Shown: one piece after another, positions 13,591-19,045 of the stretch
Numbering within the stretch: the first letter of the stretch is position 1
Layout: each line of letters opens with the position of its first letter
Notes under the pieces: model-generated
Told to the model about the DNA's origin: nothing
Seen by the model: the letters and a program-made list of their open reading frames with translations, nothing else
Database searches by the model: none
Program-made: the position numbers and the translations under genes
Origin: JBIOYL01 sp044870185
Lineage (GTDB): Bacteria; Actinomycetota; CALGFH01
Length of the DNA: 19,045 nt
Reading direction: 5' to 3'
Assembly: GCA_044870185.1 (NCBI GenBank)
Contig: JBIOYL010000082.1
Location: 1-19,045 of the forward strand

Positions 13591-14802
13591 GGGGATCACC
13601 GGGATCCTGACCTCGGGTGCGGGCGGCAGCTCGGCGCCTGACCGGACCGCGTCGATGCTGGCGACGGCGTGGTCGGCGATGGCCTCCCAGGACAGCGGCG
13701 CGACGGCCGCCTGCCGCAGCGAGCGGCGCCGCTCACGGTCGCGCTTGCGCGCGCCCTGGATCGCGCGGGCGAACGCGGACGGCTCGCGCTCGATCCAGAC
13801 CAGGCGGCGCAGCTCCTCGGCCCCGGCGACCGCGGTGGTCACCACCGGCAGCCCGGCGGCCAGGTAGCCGTAGAGCTTCTCGGGCACGACCGCCCGGGTC
13901 ACCGGCTCGACCCGGTGGGGCGCGATGGCGACGTCGGCGGCGGCCAGATAGTTGGCCAGCAGGCCGTAGGGGCGAGGCCCGATCACGTGGACGTTGCGCA
14001 GCCCCGACAGCAGCGGCGCCAGCCACCCGGCGGCCGGCCCGACGAACACGAAGCTGTGGTCGGCGAGCCGCTCGGCCGTCCCCCGGATCAGCGCCACGTC
14101 CAGGTAGGCACGCATCGAGCCGGCGTAGATGACCAGCGGACGGGGCAGGTCGGCCAGGTCGGGTGCCGGCTTGCCCTTGGCCAGGTCCTGGTCGGCCCCG
14201 ACCGGGTGCAGCACCGTGCGCGGGTTGAGCACCTTCAGCTCCTCGACGAGCTGCGGCGTGCCCGCCCAGACCAGGTCGGCGCCGGGGATCTGGGCCTGGT
14301 AGACCTCGTCGAGGGCCAGGCGCTCGTCCGCGTCGGCCGGATAGGCGGCGCGGGCGTCGCGCCGCAGCAGCGCCACCCGGGTCACGCCCCGGCCGCCGAG
14401 CCGCGCGGCAAGATCGCTGCCGAACGGGTGGGCCAGCGCGTGCAGCATCACCAGCGGCCGGTCGAAGGCACCCTCCCGCTCGAGCATCTCCACGGTCCGG
14501 TCCAGGGCCAGCTCGACCCGGTCCCCGGCGGTCGGGGCGAACAGCAACACCCCGTCGTCGACGACCCCGTCGAGCCGGCGCAGCTGGCCGGCCATGTCCT
14601 GCTCCCAGCGTGGATCGCGGAAGCGGACGCGCAGCTCGGCCGGGTCGATCGGCGGCTGGACGTGGAAGACGCGGTCGACGCGGGGATGCCGCGCGAGGGC
14701 CCGGCTCAGCAGCTCGTCGCCACGCCCGTACAAGCCCCAGTCGTCGGACGCCCAGGTCTTGAGCACGTTGTAGGTGGGCGGCTCGCGCCCTTCCTCGGCC
14801 AC
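13573..14802 (-). CDS. GT-B fold (GT4-like) glycosyltransferase
   Basis: I prefer GTG 14802, four bases after AGGAGG, giving 409 residues; ATG 14835, eleven codons upstream, has no such site but is possible. The N-terminal half reads YNVLKTWASDDWGLYGRGDELLSR-like sequence with later FHVQPP, DGVLLFAP and LVMLHALAHPF strands. The C-terminal half holds LVIYAGSMRAYLDVALI, FVFVGPAAGWL, VHVIGPRPYGLLANYLAAADVAIAPH, and PEKLYGYLAAGLPVVTT, the donor-binding Glu-x7-Glu-like region of GT4 enzymes (first Glu replaced). No signal or membrane segment, so it acts in the cytosol, probably at the membrane on a sugar or lipid acceptor that cannot be named. It is divergent from the phosphodiesterase gene 57 bp away. 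Confidence 0.85.
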   Translation of the reverse strand: MAEEGREPPTYNVLKTWASDDWGLYGRGDELLSRALARHPRVDRVFHVQPPIDPAELRVRFRDPRWEQDMAGQLRRLDGVVDDGVLLFAPTAGDRVELALDRTVEMLEREGAFDRPLVMLHALAHPFGSDLAARLGGRGVTRVALLRRDARAAYPADADERLALDEVYQAQIPGADLVWAGTPQLVEELKVLNPRTVLHPVGADQDLAKGKPAPDLADLPRPLVIYAGSMRAYLDVALIRGTAERLADHSFVFVGPAAGWLAPLLSGLRNVHVIGPRPYGLLANYLAAADVAIAPHRVEPVTRAVVPEKLYGYLAAGLPVVTTAVAGAEELRRLVWIEREPSAFARAIQGARKRDRERRRSLRQAAVAPLSWEAIADHAVASIDAVRSGAELPPAPEVRIPVIPGFLAR

Positions 14803-14846
14803 CGCGCCTCCTGTCGCTTGCAGGTCGGCGCGCATCCTAACGCGGG

Positions 14847-14852
14847 TAGGCT
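14847..14852 (+). promoter_or_regulatory. Leaderless-type -10 box for the phosphodiesterase gene
   Basis: TAGGCT is followed by GGGCCG and then ATG 14859. The six-base spacing to the start codon is the geometry of actinobacterial leaderless promoters, and no Shine-Dalgarno sequence precedes the ATG. The short divergent spacer must also serve the glycosyltransferase. Confidence 0.5.
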
Positions 14853-14858
14853 GGGCCG

Positions 14859-16028
14859 ATGACGAGCCCGCCGCCCGACCCCCCGCTCCCCCGCTACGGC
14901 ACCGCCTCGCTGGCCGACCTCGTCCCGTCGCTGCTGGCCGCGCTCGACGTGCCCGGGATGGCCAACCCGTTGGGGGTCGAGCCGCTGCGCCACGTCTGCC
15001 TGCTCGTGGCCGACGGGCTCGGCTGGGAGCTGCTCGAGGCCAACCGGGCCGCGGCGCCGTTCCTGGGCGGGCTGGCCGGCTCGGGCAGGCCGCTCACCGC
15101 CTGCTTCCCGTCGACCACCGCGGCCGGGCTCGGCTCGATCGGCACCGGCCGCCCGCCCGGCCAGCATGGCCTGGTCGGCTACACGATCGCCCTGCCGGGC
15201 CTGGACCACCCGTTCAACTGCCTGCGCTGGGCCGGCTACGGCATCGGCGGCGCCGACGACCTGCGCGAGCGCTTCGTGCCCGAGCACCTGCAGCCCGAGC
15301 CGACCGCCTTCGAGCGGGCCGCCGCCGACGGCGTGGCGGTGCACCTGGTCGGCCCCGGCGCGCACGCCAGGTCCGGCTTCACCCGGGCGGTCCTGCGCGG
15401 CGGCACCTACCACGGCGTCCTGTCGCTCGGCGACCTGGCCGCCGAGGCGGCACGGCAGCTCCACGCCGGCCGGCGCACGTTCGTCTACGCCTACCACGCC
15501 GGCCTGGACGTGACCGGTCATGTCCGCGGCACGGCCAGTGACGCCTGGCGGCTGGAGCTCGCCCACGTCGACCGGCTCGCCGCCGACATCGCCGGGCGCC
15601 TGCCCGGCGGCGGCGCCCTGGTGGTGACCGGCGACCACGGCATGGTCGACCTGGGTCCCGGCGAGCGGGTCGACCTGGCCGACGAGCCGGACCTGGCGGC
15701 CGGCGTGCGCATGCTGGCCGGCGAGGCGCGCGCCCGCCACGTCCACGCCCGCGAGGGCGCGGCCGGCGACGTGCTCGCCGCCTGGCGGGCCCTGGTCGGC
15801 CACGCCATGTGGGTGGTGTCCGGCGAGGAGGCGGTCGCCGCCGGCTGGTTCGGCCCGACGGTGCCCGACCGGGTCCGCCCCCGGATCGGCGACGTGGTCG
15901 CGGCCGCCCGCGGCCCGATCGGCGTCACCCAGCGCGCCCTGGACCCGGCCCAGGCCCGCCTCACCGGCCAGCACGGCTCGATGACCCCGGCCGAGCAGCT
16001 CGTACCCTTGCTCATGGTCGGCCGCTGA
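14859..16028 (+). CDS. Alkaline-phosphatase-superfamily type I phosphodiesterase/nucleotide pyrophosphatase
   Basis: The 389-residue protein has the metal-site order of the superfamily: LLVADGLGWELL (first metal Asp 52), TACFPSTTAAGLGSIGTG with the nucleophile Thr (86 or 87), QHGLVGYTI, FVYAYHAGLDVTGH (second metal Asp and His), VVTGDHGMVDLG (Asp and His), and GQHGSMTPAEQLVPLL with the last His. All ligands are present, so it should be catalytic on phosphodiesters or nucleotide-type substrates. There is no clear signal peptide, which differs from many exported relatives. Actinobacterial homologues often lie beside DNA-repair or cell-wall genes; here the neighbour is a glycosyltransferase on the other strand, so a role in sugar-nucleotide or lipid-head-group turnover is only a guess. 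Confidence 0.92.
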   Translation: MTSPPPDPPLPRYGTASLADLVPSLLAALDVPGMANPLGVEPLRHVCLLVADGLGWELLEANRAAAPFLGGLAGSGRPLTACFPSTTAAGLGSIGTGRPPGQHGLVGYTIALPGLDHPFNCLRWAGYGIGGADDLRERFVPEHLQPEPTAFERAAADGVAVHLVGPGAHARSGFTRAVLRGGTYHGVLSLGDLAAEAARQLHAGRRTFVYAYHAGLDVTGHVRGTASDAWRLELAHVDRLAADIAGRLPGGGALVVTGDHGMVDLGPGERVDLADEPDLAAGVRMLAGEARARHVHAREGAAGDVLAAWRALVGHAMWVVSGEEAVAAGWFGPTVPDRVRPRIGDVVAAARGPIGVTQRALDPAQARLTGQHGSMTPAEQLVPLLMVGR

Positions 16029-16029
16029 G

Positions 16030-16100
16030 CCGGCCGCCGCGCAGGGTCCGCCGCCGATCCCCGGCCGCCGCGCAGGGTTCGCCGCCGATCCCGGCCGCCG
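16030..16100. repeat. 31-bp tandem repeat after the phosphodiesterase stop
   Basis: A 31-bp unit beginning CCGGCCGCCGCGCAGGGT occurs at 16030-16060 and 16061-16091 with one mismatch (T for C at 16079). A third, partial CCGGCCGCCG follows to 16100. The units are rich in GGCCGCC and can form hairpins, so they might serve as a terminator for the upstream gene, though no U-tract is present. Confidence 0.85.
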
Positions 16101-16160
16101 GATGCCGCCGTGGGGTCCAACCCGACGCCACCCCGGGCGCTGGCGGCGGCCTGGGGCTGT

Positions 16161-16283
16161 ATGCTCGGGTGGCCGCCCACGACCGAGCGGGCCGGCCTCG
16201 ACCGGCAGATCGCCCGGCTCACCTGGTGGGCGGCAGTCGGCCTGGACCCGTACGCGGAAAGCCCTGCGCCGTACGGCGCGTGA
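16161..16283 (+). CDS. Possible 40-residue ORF or gene remnant
   Basis: From ATG 16161 (GGGG six bases upstream, weak) 40 codons lead to TGA 16281-16283. The peptide includes ERAGLDRQIARLTWWAAVGL and ends DPYAESPAPYGA, which reads like the C-terminus of a helical protein. The frame is also open upstream to about 16100 without a better start. The stop overlaps an in-frame GTG (16280) of the following hypothetical gene (GTGA). No family is recognised. It may be a small gene or the tail of a lost gene. Confidence 0.35.
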   Translation: MLGWPPTTERAGLDRQIARLTWWAAVGLDPYAESPAPYGA

Positions 16284-16298
16284 CGAGGAGGGCCAACG

Positions 16299-16343
16299 GT
16301 GGCGGCACGCCCAACGCAGAACAGGCCAACGACGCGGCCATGA
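16299..16343 (+). CDS. 14-codon ORF with strong ribosome site, stop overlapping the next start
   Basis: GAGGAGG (16286-16292) is followed six bases later by GTG 16299, which opens VAARPTQNRPTTRP and stops at TGA 16341-16343. That stop overlaps ATG 16340 of the hypothetical gene (ATGA). The ribosome site is the best in the neighbourhood, yet it serves this short frame and not the long one. This geometry suits a leader peptide that couples or regulates translation of the gene that follows. The alternative is a frameshift that separated the real start from its gene. Confidence 0.4.
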   Translation: MAARPTQNRPTTRP

Positions 16344-16846
16344 GCCGAGCGAAGCGGCCGCATGGGCCGCAAGGCGGGGCCGCACCCAAACGGAGCGGCG
16401 CCGGCAGCCGAGCCAGGACCCGTCTTTGGCCGGTGGCGGTGCATTGGTACGTCAACCAGCGGCGGCTGGCGCTCTACAACGGCGTGAGGGTGCGCAAACG
16501 GCCCGACGGCGCGGCGTTCCTGTTGCTTCCAGAGGTGGGCGAGGTCCGGCTCGAACCAGGTCGGACGCCGCGCGCCACGGCGATCGCCGAGCCGGGCGGT
16601 GCTGTTGCTGCCGCCATCCTGCGCAGCGGCGGCAGCTGGGAGGTGCTCATCGGAAGGGGGCAGACCGCGTCTGGGGCGATCGACGAGGTGCTGGGAGCGG
16701 TCGAGCAGGCCTTCGTCGACGAAGTTGGCATCGAGCGAGCGCGTTCCATCTCGGTGTCGGTGTTCACCCAACACCCGGAGCTGGCGGACGAGCAGCTGGC
16801 CCGCGGCACCGTGCGCACGATGGTCATCGAAGGGCCGGGTTCGTGA
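16340..16846 (+). CDS. Hypothetical protein, no recognised family
   Basis: From ATG 16340 the product has 168 residues; GTG 16280 in the same frame would add 20. The first 35 residues are basic and disordered (SRAKRPHGPQGGAAPKRSGAG). Then comes HWYVNQRRLALYNGVRVRKR, a beta-rich FLLLPEVGEVRLEPG, AIAEPGGAVAAAILRSGGSW, then an acidic helix IDEVLGAVEQAFVDEVGIER, and SISVSVFTQHPEL. No signal peptide or membrane segment is seen. The basic N-terminus could bind nucleic acid, but that is inference. Translation seems tied to the 14-codon ORF before it. GC3 is high but slightly less extreme than in the core genes, as is common for accessory genes. Confidence 0.6.
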   Translation: MSRAKRPHGPQGGAAPKRSGAGSRARTRLWPVAVHWYVNQRRLALYNGVRVRKRPDGAAFLLLPEVGEVRLEPGRTPRATAIAEPGGAVAAAILRSGGSWEVLIGRGQTASGAIDEVLGAVEQAFVDEVGIERARSISVSVFTQHPELADEQLARGTVRTMVIEGPGS

Positions 16847-16915
16847 CCCACCGGCTTGACCGATCGTCGCGCCGTTCGTGGTAGCTCCCGCTGACAGACA
16901 GCCCAGGAGAGGACC

Positions 16916-16975
16916 ATGCGGACCAAGGTCGCCGCCATCCAGCTCGTCGTCAACACCGACGCCTCGCGCCCGTCC
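16916..16975 (+). pseudogene. 5' stub of a carbon-nitrogen hydrolase (nitrilase-family) gene
   Basis: ATG 16916 follows a strong AGGAGAGG site and encodes MRTKVAAIQLVVNTD, which matches the first strand of nitrilase-superfamily enzymes (K-V-A-x-I-Q-L/M). After about 20 codons the frame becomes Arg/Pro/Gly-rich with no family features, and the catalytic Glu, Lys and Cys regions are absent. It looks like a start region cut off and joined to another decayed gene. The call rests on 15 residues, so it is tentative. Confidence 0.4.
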
Positions 16976-17031
16976 GGCAGGCGGGCAGCCCGGGGCAGCG
17001 CCCGCGGTAGCCGGCCCGCCTTGGAGGACCC

Positions 17032-17890
17032 ATGGCCGCAACACCCTTCCCGACGGCCCCCTGGCCTACAGGTCCGAGCGGGACCCGATGGCACTGAGCG
17101 AGCTCGAACGCCTCGTCGTGCTCGGCGCGATGGGTGGGACCACCGGCTGGCACTACGCCATCACGCGCGACGCGCGCTATGCCCCACACCTTGCCAACTA
17201 CGCTGGGGCAGCCGCTGGACGAACGTTCCCCTCGGCGGCCGGCTTCCACACCGTGGAGCTTCTTCACCGACGACTCCGGGTGCTACTTCTTCCTCACCCG
17301 TGACGCGGGAGCGCTGGTGGACCCGGCCGAGGAGGAGGTGACGCTCGAGCTCATGGTCGAGCGTCACCGGATGCGCCTGCGCAAGCTGTCCGACCAGCGC
17401 CTCTACCTGCCCCCGGCAGAGCCGTACATGGAGGGCCACAACACCTGGTGCGTGAACGTGCCCGGTTCGCTGCTGGTGATCCCGATCGCCGACGTCGCCC
17501 AGCACGCGATCGCGGGGCTCTGCTTCCTGCTCCAGAACGGCTACTGCATCTTCGACGACGTCAACGACCGCCGGATCCCCGGCATCGAGCAGTGCCGCGG
17601 CCTGGCCCCGGGGGCCCCTATCACCGCGACACCCCAGGGGCCTGGACGGACAGCCCGGCGTCCGCGGCAGCGCGCAGGTCCACTCGCCGGAGTTCAAGGC
17701 CTGCGTCAGCCTGCAGGCCCAGTACGTCTACGACACGTTCGGCAAGTTCCCGGGCACCGTGCCGACCGTCATGATCCTCAACTACATCCAGGCCCATCAT
17801 CTGGACCTGGACTTCTACGACCGGTTCTTCCGGCCTGGAGCCTACCTTCGCACCCACGCCGAGCACATGCGGCGCTGGCATGGCGCGTGA
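17032..17890 (+). pseudogene. Broken gene with four frame changes and a likely internal deletion
   Basis: ATG 17032 has GGAGG upstream, but the protein-like frame is another one, entered at about 17036: NTLPDGPLAYRSERDP, then LSELERLVVLGAMGG, WHYAITRDARYAPHLANY and SAAGFHTVE. At about 17259 it shifts: FFTDDSGCYFFLTRDAGALV, then RLRKLSDQRLYLP, EPYMEGHNTWCVNVPGSLLV and NGYCIFDDVNDRRIPGIEQ. At about 17612 it shifts again (GPYHRDTPGAWTDSP), and at about 17656 once more (GVRGSAQVHSPEFKACVSLQ, then YVYDTFGKFPGTVPTVMILN, then HHLDLDFYDRFFRPGAY), ending at TGA 17888. The pieces read as one protein in order, with a stretch probably missing at about 17612. I do not recognise the family with confidence. 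It cannot be translated as one chain. Confidence 0.8.
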
Positions 17891-17919
17891 CCCTGCCCTG
17901 CGGCACAGGCCGGCGCGGG

Positions 17920-18435
17920 CTACCAGCGGCCGCGGTGGACCACGGCCTCGAATGGGCGCCGGTTGGGCCGCTCGACCGGCGTGAGCGGACGGTCGGCCGG
18001 ATAGCCGAGCGCGACCAGCCAGGCGCAGAACCGGTCGTCGGGGAAGCCGAGGACGCGCTGGGCGAGCTGCTGGTCGCTCACGGCCGCATGGGCGCTGCCG
18101 ATGCCCAGATCGGCCGCCGCCAGCATGATGCTCATGGTCGCCTGGCCGAGGTCGTACTGGGTCGAGTCGCGCGGGTAGCCGGCAGCGGCCGTCGGTGCCA
18201 CCAGGGCGATCGTCGCCGCCGAGGTCGCCACGTGCGCGGCGCTGCGCCGGACCTTGGAGAGGTCCTGCAGCTGCTGCCGGTCGGTGCAGACCACGAAGTC
18301 CCACCGCTGCTCGTTCGCCGACGAGGGCGAGCGCCGCGCCGCTTCGAGGATCCGGTCCAGGTCCTCGCCGCTGATCGGCCGGTCGGCGTAGGCCCGGACG
18401 TTGCGCCGGGACCTGATCGCATCCCACGTCTGCAT
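17920..18435 (-). CDS. Nitroreductase-family flavoprotein
   Basis: The start is ATG 18435, five bases after a perfect AGGAGG; an upstream ATG at 18543 would add 36 residues without a site. The 171-residue product reads MQTWDAIRSRRNVRAYADRP, then LDRILEAARRSPSSANEQRW, DFVVCTDRQQL, a helical ATMSIMLAAADLGIGSAHA region and VLGFPDDRFCAWLVALGYPA. The RRNVR start, SPSSANEQRW loop and GIGS-A turn are the FMN-binding marks of nitroreductases, which act as NAD(P)H-dependent dimers on nitro compounds, quinones or similar. The substrate cannot be told. It is intact while both neighbours are broken, and converges with the decayed gene 29 bp away. Confidence 0.9.
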   Translation of the reverse strand: MQTWDAIRSRRNVRAYADRPISGEDLDRILEAARRSPSSANEQRWDFVVCTDRQQLQDLSKVRRSAAHVATSAATIALVAPTAAAGYPRDSTQYDLGQATMSIMLAAADLGIGSAHAAVSDQQLAQRVLGFPDDRFCAWLVALGYPADRPLTPVERPNRRPFEAVVHRGRW

Positions 18436-18572
18436 GCCTGCCTCCTGTGTATGCTCGAGCGCCTGAACATCCTCGGCTGGGCGGCCCCAAGGGTCAATCG
18501 GCGACGGATGGCGACCGCGGCCGACCGGGACGCAGGGCCGCACCCAGCACCCAGAGGCACGTCGCGTGCTTC

Positions 18573-18606
18573 AGTGACTCCTCTGTCGCCTGAAGGCGTC
18601 AGCTTC
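18573..18606 (-). mobile_element. Putative right end of the IS200/IS605-type element
   Basis: Just after the tnpB stop (minus strand) comes a perfect hairpin CGCC-TTCA-GGCG (18587-18598), then GACAGAGGAGTCAC ending near 18574. IS200/IS605 ends have a subterminal hairpin followed by a cleavage tetranucleotide, and the omega RNA guide scaffold of TnpB is encoded across this 3' region. The position fits; the exact end near GTCAC is inferred. Confidence 0.4.
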
Positions 18607-19045
18607 TCAGGCCGCGCGAGCGGCCTGACGGGCAAGCCCTGCCCGCAACACATTCACCGCGCCCACCACATCGGCGTGGGCGGCATACCCACACGCCACA
18701 CAGCGGAACTCGGCCTGGCTGACACGGCTCTCGGCCGCCACCTGCCCACACGCCGGGCAGGTCCGGGAGGTGGTGCGGGGGTCCACCGCGACCAGCGTGC
18801 GACCAGCGCGTGCAGCCTTGTCCGCAAGGACCGCCAGCAACACCCCCCCAGCCCGCATCCAGGATCGACCGGTTCAACCCCACCTGCTGCGCCACCCCGG
18901 TGCCAGGCCGGGCGACCGAGCCCACCGCCGACCGAGTCAGGCTGCCGATCTGCAGCGCCTCATGGACGAGCAGGTCGTCGCCGCGCACCAGCTCGAGGGC
19001 GGTCTTGTGGGCGTGGTCGCGGCGCTGCCGACCGACCTTGCGGTG
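18607..19045 (-). pseudogene. tnpB: TnpB (IS200/IS605 OrfB) C-terminal part, frame-broken, 5' end off window
   Basis: From the right edge one frame reads HRKVGRQRRDHAHKTALELV, then DLLVHEALQIGSLTRSAV with the RuvC-II Glu, and VGLNRSILDAGWGG. At a run of seven G (18843-18849) the frame must move by one base to continue: VLLAVLADKAARAGRTLVAV, DPRTTSRTCPACGQVAAES, then FRCVACGYAAHADVVGAVNV with the RuvC-III Asp, ending at TGA 18607. The four zinc-ribbon cysteines (CPACG, CVACG) are intact. TnpB is the RNA-guided nuclease ancestor of Cas12. An intact gene would have six G at the run, so this is a one-base insertion in a homopolymer: decay, slippage or a base-calling error. No tnpA is seen. Confidence 0.88.

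Noticed and set aside
1..19045. CRISPR array, rRNA or tRNA genes
   Set aside because: The repeats present are short head-to-tail tandems without spacers, and no tRNA or rRNA signature was seen in the gaps.

Overview
The window is very GC-rich DNA with GC-rich third codon positions, many GTG starts and 4-bp start/stop overlaps. It comes from an actinobacterium (Actinomycetota). The strongest lineage clue is a minus-strand block in the order mec, cysO, cysM, murI, metallo-beta-lactamase-fold phosphodiesterase, rph, rdgB. This is the order of Rv1334 to Rv1341 in Mycobacterium tuberculosis, except that the rhomboid gene (Rv1337 there) lies upstream here and a selD gene is inserted next to mec. 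DUF6158, GerW-family and PspC proteins agree with Actinomycetota. I cannot name a genus.

Layout. 1-1025: the N-terminal part of a membrane protein that runs off the left edge, and a DUF6158 gene, both minus. 1026-2246: a gene graveyard holding an internally deleted class III nucleotidyl cyclase (minus) and a plus-strand mosaic of an SRPBCC-like piece joined to the tail of an alpha/beta hydrolase. 2247-3198: intact SRPBCC and PspC genes (minus). 3543-5366: plus-strand gerW-like gene, a possible tail-anchored micro-ORF, and a secreted M23 peptidase. 5377-14802: a long minus-strand run of glycosyltransferase, rhomboid, selD, mec, a small ORF, cysO, cysM, murI, MBL phosphodiesterase, rph, rdgB and a uracil-DNA glycosylase-like gene. 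14859-16028: a divergent plus-strand alkaline-phosphatase-superfamily phosphodiesterase with a leaderless-type promoter. 16029-19045: an accessory zone with tandem repeats, a hypothetical gene preceded by a 14-codon ORF, a nitrilase stub, a gene broken by at least four frame changes, an intact nitroreductase, and the frame-broken 3' part of an IS200/IS605-type tnpB.

How the genes work together. Mec, CysO and CysM form the sulfur-carrier route to cysteine: CysM joins O-phosphoserine to the thiocarboxylate of CysO, and Mec releases cysteine. SelD makes selenophosphate, so sulfur and selenium metabolism sit side by side. MurI supplies D-glutamate for peptidoglycan, Rph trims RNA 3' ends and RdgB removes aberrant purine triphosphates. 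The most unusual detail is that CysO does not end at its diglycine but carries ten further residues, so it should need proteolytic maturation before it can be activated. Mec, encoded next door, is the obvious candidate protease. The second point of interest is a 14-bp tandem repeat array in the predicted leader of selD.
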